A stretch of 64,000 nt of DNA from Azotimanducus sp965199815 (GTDB lineage Bacteria > Pseudomonadota > Gammaproteobacteria > Pseudomonadales > Azotimanducaceae): the NCBI GenBank assembly GCA_965199815.1, contig CBDATE010000034.1:1-64000 (forward strand). The letters run 5' to 3'. Numbering within the stretch: position 1 is the first letter of the stretch; each line of letters begins with the position of its first letter. Below the pieces are notes generated by a model. The model had not been told where the DNA came from and ran no database searches. It saw only the letters and a list, made by a program, of their open reading frames with translations. The translations under genes and the position numbers were made by a program. Below, piece after piece: positions 34,774-43,088 of the stretch.

Positions 34774-36017
34774 ACGGCGTGGCTGGGATTCGGCTGGGAA
34801 CCGGCCGCGGCGGACTCTCCGCATCGAGGATTTACGAAGGGCGGGATGATGTGCTGGTGATGGCCTTGTGCGCTGATGCTTCGGTGGCCGGCGTGTTCAC
34901 ACAAAACGGGTTTCGCGCGCCGCCCGTGCAGCTCGCGGAACGCCGTGTGGCCGAGGGCGGGGTGCGAGCGCTGTTGATCAATTCCGGCAACGCCAATGCC
35001 GCAACCGGTGCCGAAGGTCTGAGACGATGTGAAGCGACCTGTCGCATGCTGGCCGGGCAACTGGGAATTGATGCAGATGCTGTATTGCCCTTCTCGACCG
35101 GCGTGATTGGCGAGCACTTGCCGCTTGATGCCATGTACACGGGCATTGCCGAAGCGACGCAGGCGCTGCGCGAGGACGGGTGGCAAGCGGCCGCGCGCGC
35201 GATTATGACCACCGATACGGTGCCCAAGCTCTGTGTTCGCGAGTTGCATATCGATGGGGTGCCCGTGCACCTGTACGGCATCGCCAAGGGCGCGGGCATG
35301 ATCGCGCCGAACATGGCCACCATGCTGGCGTTTATCGCTACCGATGCTCGCGTTGATTCCAGGCTTCTGGCGAGGCGGCTGCCGAGGCTCGCCGACGAGT
35401 CCTTCAACCGTGTGACGGTTGATGGTGATACATCCACCAACGATGCCTGTGTGCTGATCGCGACCGGTGCTTCCGGCGTGGAAGTGGCAGGGGAGGGCGC
35501 GGGGTACGCGGGTGATGCGGGGGGAGAGGGCGATGTGGGGGGAGAGGCGGACGCGGGGCACGGGTTCTGGCAGGCGCTGGAGAGTCTGATGCAGGAACTG
35601 GCGAGCGCGCTCATCGAGGATGCGGAGGGCGGCACCAAGTGCGTTCGCGTACAGGTTGTGGGCGGGCGCTCAAGGGATGAATGCCAGCGGGTGGCGCGCT
35701 CTGTTGCCGAGTCGCCTCTGGTGAAAACCGCGCTTTTTGCCGAGGACCCGAACTGGGGCCGCATCTGCATGGCTATCGGCAATGCCGACCTTGAAGACTT
35801 CGATCAATCGCTGGTGGATATACAGATTGGCGGGTTGCCGGTGATGAGCGGTGGTCTGGCCAGTCCCGAATATGACGAGAAACAGGCCAGTCTTGTCATG
35901 CGCGGCACCAGATATACCCTGCGCGTGTCACTCGGGCGCGGCGAAGCGAGCGGTGAGCTACTGACAAGTGACCTGTCGCATGAATATGTCACAATAAATG
36001 CCGACTATCGAACCTGA
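34770..36017 (+). CDS. argJ: bifunctional ornithine acetyltransferase / N-acetylglutamate synthase ArgJ
   Basis: A 415-residue self-cleaving enzyme of the cyclic arginine pathway. KGAGMIAPNMATMLAF contains the autoproteolysis site; the new N-terminal nucleophile is Thr184. NSGNANAATG and TVDGDTSTNDACV are further family motifs, and the C-terminal DPNWGR is present. A Gly/Ala/Glu/Asp-rich insertion of about 25 residues (about 237-262, GEGAGYAGDAGGEGD...) interrupts the second chain and looks like repeat expansion in a surface loop. The GTG at 34770 overlaps the secA stop as GTGA and replaces the longer open frame. SecA-ArgJ adjacency is conserved in Pseudomonas-type genomes. Confidence 0.95.
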   Translation: MNGVAGIRLGTGRGGLSASRIYEGRDDVLVMALCADASVAGVFTQNGFRAPPVQLAERRVAEGGVRALLINSGNANAATGAEGLRRCEATCRMLAGQLGIDADAVLPFSTGVIGEHLPLDAMYTGIAEATQALREDGWQAAARAIMTTDTVPKLCVRELHIDGVPVHLYGIAKGAGMIAPNMATMLAFIATDARVDSRLLARRLPRLADESFNRVTVDGDTSTNDACVLIATGASGVEVAGEGAGYAGDAGGEGDVGGEADAGHGFWQALESLMQELASALIEDAEGGTKCVRVQVVGGRSRDECQRVARSVAESPLVKTALFAEDPNWGRICMAIGNADLEDFDQSLVDIQIGGLPVMSGGLASPEYDEKQASLVMRGTRYTLRVSLGRGEASGELLTSDLSHEYVTINADYRT

Positions 36018-36123
36018 TGTCAAGATCTGTTCGGGTCGCGCAGCGCTTCGCGGTCGTTGTCTTCATGTTGACGACTTGGCGCGAATGACGGGCGACGGAC
36101 TTCGCGCAGATGACGGGGAACAT

Positions 36124-36199
36124 GCCGGAATAGCTCAGTCGGTAGAGCGGCTGATTCGTAATCAGTAGGTCGGCGGTTCGAATCCGCCTTCCGGCACCA
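36124..36199 (+). tRNA. tRNA-Thr (anticodon CGU)
   Basis: A 76-nt cloverleaf with acceptor GCCGGAA paired to TTCCGGC, discriminator A and encoded CCA. D-arm TAGCTCAGTCGG, anticodon stem CTGAT/ATCAG around loop TTCGTAA (anticodon CGT), and T-arm CGGCGGTTCGAATCCGCC. The tRNA stands alone; a convergent DNA methyltransferase gene ends 98 bp downstream. Confidence 0.97.
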
Positions 36200-36296
36200 C
36201 TACGTGTGACTGATGCAATTCAGAGATGATCTTGCGAGACCGGAAGCCCAAACCGAAGTCCAGTCGCCGTCCTGTTCCCGTCGCTGCCGTCCTTGA

Positions 36297-37100
36297 TCAT
36301 GCTGCGTTACTGATCTGTTGCAGGGGATCGATTTCGAGGCACAGCCGCGCTATCGACAAATCAATGTGCTCTCGCTCCCTCTCGCAACCAACGAACCGCC
36401 GCCCGTTCCTCACTGCGGATATCCCCGTGGTGCCGCTTCCCGAGAAGGGGTCGAACACCAGATCATCCTCGCTGGTGGAAGCCAGGATTATCCGATCCAG
36501 CAACGCTACGGGTTTCTGTGTGGGATGCTTGCCGCATGTCTTCTCGGCCTTGCCCGGTGCAGCCATTTTCCATACCGTTTTCATCTGCTTGCCGCCGTTT
36601 TGTTCGCGCATCGCCTGATAATTGAAGCAATGCTTCGACTTCTCCGTCCTGGCGGCCCACAGAAGGGTTTCCGTCGAGTGGGTGAAATAGCGACAGGACA
36701 GGTTGGGTGGCGGGTTCGGCTTCTCCCAGACGATAGCGTTCAGAATCTTCATGCCGAGGCACTGCATGGCGTAGCCCACGGAATGGATGATGTGATGCGT
36801 TCCCGACACCCATATCGTGCCGTTCGGCCTGAGGAGGAGCTGGCACAGGCGCAACCAGTCCAGATTGAAGGTGTGGTTTGCCTCTGCACCCTGTGATGCA
36901 TCCCAGCCGACCTTGTTCACACTCACCATCTTCCCGCTGTGGCAGCTGATTCCACCATTGGAGAGGAAGTACGGGGGGTCAGCAAATATCATGTCGAACA
37001 GGCCGTCGGGGTTGTCCGCCACCAGCTCTTGCATGAAGGGCAGGCTGTCCGCATGATGCAAGGCAACACCTTCTGCATGGAAGGCCGGGTTCGGTTTCAT
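36297..37100 (-). CDS. site-specific DNA methyltransferase, beta-class (adenine-N6 or cytosine-N4)
   Basis: A 267-residue amino-methyltransferase. Catalytic motif IV is FADPPYFLSNGG (DPPY at 41-44); the SAM motif I, DPFSGSGTTG, is at 217-226, i.e. after motif IV, which is the beta-class order. KHPTQKPVALLDRIILAST precedes it. The wording around DPPY and the NPPPNLSCRYFTHSTETLLW segment resemble the DpnA and MboII-type adenine methyltransferases, but the recognition site cannot be read from sequence. No restriction enzyme gene is next to it, so it is an orphan here; it could be epigenetic or a relic of a lost R-M system. It is flanked by tRNA-Thr, a usual landing site for mobile DNA, though no integrase or att repeat was seen. 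Confidence 0.9.
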   Translation of the reverse strand: MKPNPAFHAEGVALHHADSLPFMQELVADNPDGLFDMIFADPPYFLSNGGISCHSGKMVSVNKVGWDASQGAEANHTFNLDWLRLCQLLLRPNGTIWVSGTHHIIHSVGYAMQCLGMKILNAIVWEKPNPPPNLSCRYFTHSTETLLWAARTEKSKHCFNYQAMREQNGGKQMKTVWKMAAPGKAEKTCGKHPTQKPVALLDRIILASTSEDDLVFDPFSGSGTTGISAVRNGRRFVGCEREREHIDLSIARLCLEIDPLQQISNAA

Positions 37101-37239
37101 TGTGAATTTCTCTCAGGCTTTCCGGTTTCAATTGTCCACCGGGTGGGATGTTACATCAAGGCGCGCTTGAAGACGCGAGACATGTGCTGACTCCGCGGGC
37201 CAGGCCAGGAACACACAGGCATGCCCCCGCAGCCTTGCC

Positions 37240-37995
37240 TCACGGAAGCAGTTTGCGGATGGCCGCTGCAGGTGGCGCGTCCGGCATTCGCATGATGACC
37301 GCGTGTTCGAACCCCATGGTGGCGAAGCGGGCGAACGTGTTGCGCAGTTCGCCGAGATCTGTGTCCCGGTTGACCACGATGGATGAAACCACCGCTGCAC
37401 GACCGCCAGCTTGCGTGTATTCCAGCATTGCTACCTCGATCTGTTCGACACTGCGATAGAGGCGAGAGGCAATCCAGCCGTCGAACTCACGTGCGGCGCG
37501 GCGTACGCCCTTGCTCCAACTGCCGAGATAGATTTTCGGGGTGCCGAGGAGTGTGCTTCCGGGTGTCAGGTCGCGGTCGCCGAGCTTGCCGGTCTCGAGC
37601 AGGGTGCGTGTGTCCTGCAGGAGACGACGAAAATCCTCGACGCGACTGGCATGATCGCGATCGAGCACACGAAAATCGGTCTCAATCGAGCCTGTTCCCA
37701 CGCCAAACACGAACCTGTCGCCCGCTGCCTGCTTGAGGCTGAAAATCCTGTGTGCAAGGTCAATGGGGTGGTACAAGGGCACTTGCAGCACCGCTGTCCC
37801 TATCAGCACATCCTCGGTGACGGAGGCGGCCACGGCAAGACTCATCAGTGGGTCAGGCATCATGATGCCGCGACCTATGGTGTGCGCCGCCCAGAGGCTG
37901 CTGTAGCCCTGATCGACATAGGCCGTCGCCTGCTGTGCAATTGACTCGGGGCCATCGGGGCCACGGGACATGCCAAGAATCGCGCCGAGTTTCAC
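37240..37995 (-). CDS. LLM-class (luciferase-like) flavin-dependent oxidoreductase
   Basis: A 251-residue TIM-barrel protein beginning MKLGAILGMSRGPDGPESIA. The family motifs GYSSLWAAHTIGRG, TAVLQVPLYHPIDLAHRIFS and FVFGVGTGSIETDF identify the bacterial luciferase-like superfamily; members use reduced FMN or F420. GSWSKGVRRAAREFDGWIA is the usual phosphate-binding C-terminal segment. At 251 residues it is shorter than typical two-hundred-ninety to three-hundred-fifty-residue members but looks complete. It starts 6 bp downstream of the pilin-like gene on the same strand, though a shared role is not obvious. Confidence 0.82.
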   Translation of the reverse strand: MKLGAILGMSRGPDGPESIAQQATAYVDQGYSSLWAAHTIGRGIMMPDPLMSLAVAASVTEDVLIGTAVLQVPLYHPIDLAHRIFSLKQAAGDRFVFGVGTGSIETDFRVLDRDHASRVEDFRRLLQDTRTLLETGKLGDRDLTPGSTLLGTPKIYLGSWSKGVRRAAREFDGWIASRLYRSVEQIEVAMLEYTQAGGRAAVVSSIVVNRDTDLGELRNTFARFATMGFEHAVIMRMPDAPPAAAIRKLLP

Positions 37996-38001
37996 GGCGT
38001 A

Positions 38002-38448
38002 CTACACCTCGCAGTCGCTGCGTGAAGGATATTGCCGACACAGGGACTCACCGAGGCTGTTGCTCGCCACGACCTGAAATCCGTCGTTGACGCGTGTGAC
38101 CTCCACCATGAGATCAACCTCCGTCGCGGTCGGACGCCAGCCGATGACCTCGAACAGGCTTTCATCGCTCTCCCCGGACACATGCCAGGAGCCTTCGCCG
38201 TAGGCACCATGGCGAAGCCTGTGCTCCTCCTGAAATGGCTCGATGCTGGCGATGCTCGCATCAAGTACGCCGAGGCGGGCGGTTTCCAGATAGTCCTGGT
38301 AGAGCATTACTGCCACTGTCGAGAGGATCGAACTGAGCACCAGTACCAGCATGAGTTCCAGAATGGAAAAGGCGTGTCCTTGGCGAACGGGACGCGCGAC
38401 AGGCTTCGATTTGGATTGACGAGTGCGGAAGATCATGTGCGTTGGCAT
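38002..38448 (-). CDS. type IV pilin-like / pseudopilin protein
   Basis: A 148-residue prepilin. The class III signal is HAFSILELMLVLVLSSIL, with cleavage expected before Phe27 and Glu at +5 of the mature protein. The residue before the cut is Ala, not the usual Gly. The hydrophobic helix is followed by a soluble head with a C-terminal Cys pair (LCRQYPSRSDCEV), the typical disulfide loop of type IV pilins. It lies 104 bp downstream of a second pilin gene on the same strand and may be a minor pilin. A start at 38436 is also possible. Confidence 0.8.
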   Translation of the reverse strand: MPTHMIFRTRQSKSKPVARPVRQGHAFSILELMLVLVLSSILSTVAVMLYQDYLETARLGVLDASIASIEPFQEEHRLRHGAYGEGSWHVSGESDESLFEVIGWRPTATEVDLMVEVTRVNDGFQVVASNSLGESLCRQYPSRSDCEV

Positions 38449-38552
38449 CCCGGGCAGTGGCGAAGAAGTATTGGCTCACTTCCTAGTGTAGCCGTAGTGA
38501 ACCTCATTGGGGTGCAACCAGGCAGGTTCGCAGACAGGCGCGGTCACAGACT

Positions 38553-39029
38553 TCAGATATCCTCCCAGCGCACACTCTGCACTTGTGTGCTCTCGAAGTC
38601 GGCATAGGCGGGACGAGTGAACTCTGCCGCGTAGTCCCCGGCGACGATTGTGCCGGTCACTTCTATGGCGATCTGTCCCGAGGTGTCGTCGTCTTGCGTG
38701 TGCGCACCGGCCTTGTAGGCCGCTACGCCAGTCGGCGCGCTTCCACCCGAGGCGTTGAGTCGTTCGGCGAGTTGTTCTGCCGTGAGCAGGGCATCCATGC
38801 TTTCGCCGTCGAGTAATCCCATCGTCAGATTGATTTGTAGCCGACGCAGTTCGTTTTCTGCAAAGCGCGTACCCTCGGCCATATGCACGTTCACGCGCGA
38901 CATGTTGGCGTTGGTCACGTAGTTCTGGTACGCGGGCACGGCAATGGCAGAAAGGATACCGATGATCGCTATGGCGACCAGAAGTTCTATGAGGCTGAAG
39001 GCTGCCTGCCGGAAGTTGTGTGGATGCAT
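38553..39029 (-). CDS. type IV pilin (PilA/PilE-like)
   Basis: A 158-residue prepilin starting MHPHNFRQAAFSLIELLVAI. The conserved mature N terminus FSLIELLVAIAIIGILSAIA carries Glu at +5; cleavage would be after Ala10, again Ala instead of Gly at -1. VPAYQNYVTNANMSR continues the pilin helix. No Cys pair is visible in the head, which is rich in Ala, Gly and Thr. The ATG at 39029 was chosen because the 119-codon extension upstream is not pilin-like. With the next gene it forms a two-pilin unit; the assembly genes are not in the window except pilT. Confidence 0.88.
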   Translation of the reverse strand: MHPHNFRQAAFSLIELLVAIAIIGILSAIAVPAYQNYVTNANMSRVNVHMAEGTRFAENELRRLQINLTMGLLDGESMDALLTAEQLAERLNASGGSAPTGVAAYKAGAHTQDDDTSGQIAIEVTGTIVAGDYAAEFTRPAYADFESTQVQSVRWEDI

Positions 39030-39241
39030 TGAGGCACTCCGTGGGTGTGTGAGAGATGCTTCCAGTTTGCCGAGGGCAGCTTGTGAATGAGGTGCGATAT
39101 TGCGGTGAGGTGTTGTGGGAAGATTCGGGATGTGTTGTGAGAGATGCGCTATGCAGGGCGCGGCAGGGCATCCCAATGCGGCTGGTTGTATCATGTGATG
39201 CCCATCATCAAGAAGCATCATCGGATGCGGGAGGCGAGCGA

Positions 39242-40087
39242 TTGGACATACGGGGCGGGGTCGTGGTGGTGACTGGTGGTGCCTCTGGCATCGGGTGTGC
39301 GCTTGTGCGGGCGTTACACGATGCCGGTGCTCGCCATCTGGTGGTGGCCGATCTTGATGCAGCCGGTGCCGAGGCAGTCGCTGCACAGGTTGGCGGCACG
39401 GGCGTTGCGATGGATGTGGCCAGGGAGAGCGAAATACAGGCGCTCGTGGAGTCGGTCAGCAGGGACATAGGTCCGATTGATCTCTTCATGTCAAACGCTG
39501 GATATGCCACTTGGGGAGGGTTGGAAACCCCCAATCAAACTCTCGATCACATGTGGCAGGTGCACGTGATGGCGCATATATATGCCGCACGCGCGGTGCT
39601 TCCCGGCATGATCGAGCGCGGTCGTGGCTACATCATGAGCACTGCATCTGCGGCCGGATTGTTGACCCAGGTGGGGTCACTCGCCTATTCGGTAACCAAG
39701 CACGCGGCGGTAGCGCTTGCCGAATGGATTGCCATTACGCATGGGCATCAGGGCATCGCGGTGTCTGTGCTCTGTCCCCAGGCCGTGGACACGCGCATTA
39801 TCCAGAACAGCCCGGATGCGGAATTGAACCCGTCCGCAGATGTTGCCTCCGGCGATGGGGTGCTGAGCGCTGAATACGTGGCCGAGGTCTGTCTGGAGGC
39901 AATTCGCGATGAGCGATTCTGGGTGCTTCCGCACACGGAGGTGACCGAGTATGTGCGCCGCAAGGCGGGCGATATAGAGCGGTGGATCTACGGCATGCGT
40001 CGCTTTCAGGAGCGCACCTTCGAGGGTGAGCCGCTGCCTGCCGAGTGGCTCACCGATGATCCTCGCCGGACTTCCGGCCATGAATGA
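39242..40087 (+). CDS. short-chain dehydrogenase/reductase (SDR family)
   Basis: A 281-residue Rossmann-fold oxidoreductase. The NAD(P) motif VVVTGGASGIGCALV is near residues 6-20, followed by the acidic VVADLDAAGAEAV (Asp favours NAD). MSNAGYATWG is the NNAG-like motif and the catalytic Tyr-x-x-x-Lys is YSVTK with a preceding Ser in STASAAG. The C terminus with YGMRRFQERTFEGEPLP is longer than average. The TTG at 39242 has GGGAGG about 8 nt upstream and begins just before the Rossmann fold; in-frame ATGs further upstream (39178) lack a ribosome site. Substrate unknown. Confidence 0.88.
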   Translation: MDIRGGVVVVTGGASGIGCALVRALHDAGARHLVVADLDAAGAEAVAAQVGGTGVAMDVARESEIQALVESVSRDIGPIDLFMSNAGYATWGGLETPNQTLDHMWQVHVMAHIYAARAVLPGMIERGRGYIMSTASAAGLLTQVGSLAYSVTKHAAVALAEWIAITHGHQGIAVSVLCPQAVDTRIIQNSPDAELNPSADVASGDGVLSAEYVAEVCLEAIRDERFWVLPHTEVTEYVRRKAGDIERWIYGMRRFQERTFEGEPLPAEWLTDDPRRTSGHE

Positions 40088-40134
40088 CCGGCGTACATCG
40101 GCGTACACCAGTACACACGAGCGTCAAGTCTGCG

Positions 40135-40216
40135 TACAATTCGCACCTTGCAATTTACTCCTTGCCTCACGGGTGTCATGGACAGGCCGGAGGCTTGAAC
40201 CCGAAGGGAGACTTTC
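40135..40216 (+). promoter_or_regulatory. candidate rpsF promoter -10 and leader
   Basis: TACAAT at 40135-40140 is a plausible -10 box and would give a leader of about 70 nt before rpsF. The leader has CGGGT and ACCCG arms enclosing a GCC-GGA-GGC hairpin just before the ribosome site AGGGAG. S6:S18 is known to bind a leader of this operon in many bacteria; the fit here is only suggestive. Confidence 0.3.
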
Positions 40217-40717
40217 ATGAGACATTACGAAGTCGTTCTGCTCGTGCATCCGAACCAGTCGGATCAGGTGCCCGGCATGATGGAACGATACAAGACCCTT
40301 GCAGAGCGCGACGGCGGCAAGGTGCACAGACTGGAAGACTGGGGCCGACATCAGCTTGCCTACCCGATTAACAGGATTCACAAGGCGCATTATTTCCTGA
40401 TGAATGTTGAAGTTGATCAGACAGTCTTCGAAGAGTTGCAGTCGGCCTTCAAATTCAATGATGCGGTCATTCGGCACCTGATCATTCGCCGCTCTGGCCC
40501 CATTACCGAAATGTCCAGTATCTACGCCGAGGAACTCCGGGAACGTGAGCGTGAGCGTCAGCGTGAGGAAGAAATACTCACACGCCCGAAGCTCGACAGG
40601 AACGAAGCGAGCGAGCGAACCGCCGATGCTGACGCACAAGACGAGATGAGTAAGTTCGAGAATGGACAACCAGGCGAAAACCCGGAGAGCGAAGAGCTCG
40701 TGGAGGAGCAAATCTGA
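40217..40717 (+). CDS. rpsF: 30S ribosomal protein S6 with long acidic tail
   Basis: A 166-residue S6; the core starts MRHYEVVLLVHPNQSDQV and includes WGRHQLAYPINRIHKAHYF and the S18-facing IIRRSGP segment, ending by about residue 100. The last 65 residues are charged (RERERERQREEEILTRPK, then an acidic stretch ending EELVEEQI), longer than in most bacteria. S6 binds 16S rRNA together with S18. The AGGGAG ribosome site lies 7 nt before the ATG. The stop shares one base with the rpsR ATG. Confidence 0.96.
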   Translation: MRHYEVVLLVHPNQSDQVPGMMERYKTLAERDGGKVHRLEDWGRHQLAYPINRIHKAHYFLMNVEVDQTVFEELQSAFKFNDAVIRHLIIRRSGPITEMSSIYAEELRERERERQREEEILTRPKLDRNEASERTADADAQDEMSKFENGQPGENPESEELVEEQI

Positions 40718-40944
40718 TGGCAAGACAATTTCGACGTCGCAAGTTCTGTCGTTTTACCGCTGAAGGCATCACGGAAATCGATTACAAGGATCTCGAAATC
40801 CTGCGCGAATACACCTCGGAAACCGGCAAGATCGTGCCGAGCAGAATCACCGGCACCAAGTCCGGATATCAGCGGCAACTCGCCACCGCCGTGAAGCGGG
40901 CGCGCTATCTTGCCCTGCTTCCCTACACCGACCGGCATGCGTAG
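40717..40944 (+). CDS. rpsR: 30S ribosomal protein S18
   Basis: A 75-residue protein beginning MARQFRRRKFCRFT, followed by IDYKDLEILREYTSETGKI and PSRITGTKSGYQRQLATAVK, all of which are diagnostic for S18. It partners S6 on the platform of the 30S subunit. The gene overlaps rpsF by one base, and rplI follows after 9 bp. Confidence 0.98.
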   Translation: MARQFRRRKFCRFTAEGITEIDYKDLEILREYTSETGKIVPSRITGTKSGYQRQLATAVKRARYLALLPYTDRHA

Positions 40945-40953
40945 GGCAATCCG

Positions 40954-41406
40954 GTGAAAGTCATACTGCTCGAGCGTTTGGGTTCTACGGGTGCCATCGG
41001 CGACGAGGTGCAGGTAAAGAACGGTTATGCGCGCAATTACCTCATTCCGCAGGGCAAAGCGGTGCGGGCGACGGTGGAAAACCGTGCACATTTCGAGAGC
41101 CGAAGGGTTGAAATCATGAAGGCCGATGCCGACCGGCTGTCGTCGGCGCGCGGACGGGCGGAAGAGCTTGCAGATGTTGCTATCACGATTGCCGGGCGCA
41201 CCACGGAAGAGGGGCGTCTCTATGGATCAATCGGGGTGCGTGAAATATCGGACGCGCTGGAGCGCGCTGGCCATCAGGTGGAGCGACGCGAAATTGATCT
41301 GGCTGATGGCAACATCCGCGAACCGGGCCAGTATCAGGTACGACTCCTGTTACACCCGGAAGTCAGTACCAGCATCGGAGTTCTGGTCATTTCCGCAGCG
41401 GCCTGA
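40954..41406 (+). CDS. rplI: 50S ribosomal protein L9
   Basis: A 150-residue L9 starting (GTG) MKVILLERLGSTGAIGDEVQ, followed by VKNGYARNYLIPQGKAVRA, the N-domain signature. The central helix and the C-terminal domain (GRLYGSIGVREISDAL) are complete. It closes the rpsF-rpsR-rplI operon; priB, present in enterobacteria, is absent. The gene ends 12 bp from a convergent transporter gene. Confidence 0.97.
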   Translation: MKVILLERLGSTGAIGDEVQVKNGYARNYLIPQGKAVRATVENRAHFESRRVEIMKADADRLSSARGRAEELADVAITIAGRTTEEGRLYGSIGVREISDALERAGHQVERREIDLADGNIREPGQYQVRLLLHPEVSTSIGVLVISAAA

Positions 41407-41418
41407 TGTCCTGATACA

Positions 41419-42978
41419 TCACGGCTTGCTCGCGTCTGAAAAAACCTGCTCCAGCAGCGTATCCGGTAGCGGCTTGCTGGCGAGCGACACCAGCCAGGTG
41501 GCCAGCACCGACACGATTTCGCCCATCGCTGCACAACTGAACGGATTCGGCGCTTCAAGCGAGAGCCACACAGCCGCCTGATGCAGGCTGCCGGGCGCAA
41601 ACCAGTCGGGGGAAATCAGCCCCGCGTGCAACACCGAGAATATCCCGATACCGCTGATGAGGCCAGCGAAGCAGCCAGCTCTGGTGACCCCGCGCCACAG
41701 CGAGCCGAGCACCAATGGACCGGCGAAGGCCGCCATCATGCCGCCGACACCAATCCAGATGACGAGCGCGACATTGCGGTCAAGCAACATCCAGGCCATG
41801 ACGGCGGTGAGCACCACTACCAGTACCGTACTCATCCGCGACAGCCGCAGGGTGCGGCGCTCTATCGTCTTTTCATCGAGGTCTCCGGCATAGCGAGGCA
41901 CCCAGGTGCGCCGATAGAAATCGTTGGCAATGATCTGTGACGATGAGATCACGAGACCGTCTGCGGTTGACATCACCGCCGCCAGTACACCTATACCAAG
42001 CAGGGCCGCGAGCCAGGGCGGAAAGAGTTCAATGAACAGCATTGGCAACGCCAGGTTGTCCGAGCTCAAACTCCCTTCAAACATGGCGCGTGCCATGAAG
42101 CCGCCAAGCCCGAGCAGGGACAGCGCATATCCCATGATCACGGCGTAGAGCAGGAAACGCCGTTGACTGCGCTGATCTTTCAAGGCCCAGAGCTTGTTGC
42201 CGATGTGCGGCAACAGGCCGAGGGGGATATGTGCGAGCAGCACGGCGATCAGCGACCAGGGCGCGCGGTAGAGGGGATAGTCGGGGTTCACCCACTGCAC
42301 CAGATTCGCATCCTGTGCACGGAGCCCGTCCACCAGGCTCATGGGGCCGCCTTCAATACCCGTGCCAAAGACAAACATGATGAGTACAACAAGGCCCAGC
42401 AAAACCATGATGAACCCCTGAACGCCATCGGTCATGATGTCTGCGTGTGCCCCGCCAAGTACCAGATAGGTGAGCAGCACCAGAGTCGTCACGAGCAGCG
42501 CCCAAGTCTCGTCGAGCCCGAGCATCACCTCGAACATGACGATGCCGGATATCAGCTGGCCAGCGATATAGAACAGCAGCAGCAAGGAAAAGACCGACAC
42601 CAGCAGTCGCACCGCCTCCGACCCGTAGCGTTCGCCCAGAAATTCGGGAATGGAGCGGCTGCCGAACCTGTTGCCACAGGTCGCCACCAGGCGCATGCAC
42701 ACCAATATGCCGAGATAGACACCGGCTGGATAGAGCAACATGCTCCATCCTGCGGACAAGCCTGCCGAGTAGGCAATGCCGGGCAAGCCGACAAAGGTGG
42801 CACCACTTGCTACGGTCGCGGCAAAGGCGAAAGCAAGAAACAGCGGCGAGTAGCTGCCTCGCGCCGTGGCGAAGTCGTCGGCGCTGCCGACTCTGGTGCG
42901 TGAGTAGAGTCCGACGGCGAGCATGGCGAGTACATACACGCCGAGCAGAAGGAAAGACCAGAACTCGAGTGATGCCAT
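41419..42978 (-). CDS. sodium:solute symporter (SSS) family transporter
   Basis: A 519-residue membrane protein with about 13 hydrophobic spans. The N-terminal segment VGLYSRTRVGSADDFATARG and the following SPLFLAFAFAATVASGATFVG are typical of the SSS/PutP family, as are GGAHADIMTDGVQGFIM and LAAVMSTADGLVISSSQIIA (helix 9 signature with the Na+-site Ser residues). The solute is unknown; acetate, proline, pantothenate and others occur in this family. It lies 110 bp downstream of a CoxM-like gene on the same strand, so it might import a substrate for that operon (inference). Confidence 0.92.
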   Translation of the reverse strand: MASLEFWSFLLLGVYVLAMLAVGLYSRTRVGSADDFATARGSYSPLFLAFAFAATVASGATFVGLPGIAYSAGLSAGWSMLLYPAGVYLGILVCMRLVATCGNRFGSRSIPEFLGERYGSEAVRLLVSVFSLLLLFYIAGQLISGIVMFEVMLGLDETWALLVTTLVLLTYLVLGGAHADIMTDGVQGFIMVLLGLVVLIMFVFGTGIEGGPMSLVDGLRAQDANLVQWVNPDYPLYRAPWSLIAVLLAHIPLGLLPHIGNKLWALKDQRSQRRFLLYAVIMGYALSLLGLGGFMARAMFEGSLSSDNLALPMLFIELFPPWLAALLGIGVLAAVMSTADGLVISSSQIIANDFYRRTWVPRYAGDLDEKTIERRTLRLSRMSTVLVVVLTAVMAWMLLDRNVALVIWIGVGGMMAAFAGPLVLGSLWRGVTRAGCFAGLISGIGIFSVLHAGLISPDWFAPGSLHQAAVWLSLEAPNPFSCAAMGEIVSVLATWLVSLASKPLPDTLLEQVFSDASKP

Positions 42979-43088
42979 GGAATGAACGCCAGACTGCGGC
43001 GGGTAGAAGCGGGTATTCAGCTGCTCAGGTCAATTGCAACGCAGGGTCATGCACGGGAACATGATGAGACAGCATGATTGAAGTGGCG

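Noticed and set aside
33379..34824. 481-codon minus-strand open frame opposite secA
   Set aside because: Shadow of secA; composition rich in Leu, Arg and His without motifs.
36124..37100. Integrated element at the tRNA-Thr gene
   Set aside because: No integrase, excisionase or direct repeat of the tRNA 3' end was found downstream; only the methyltransferase hints at it.
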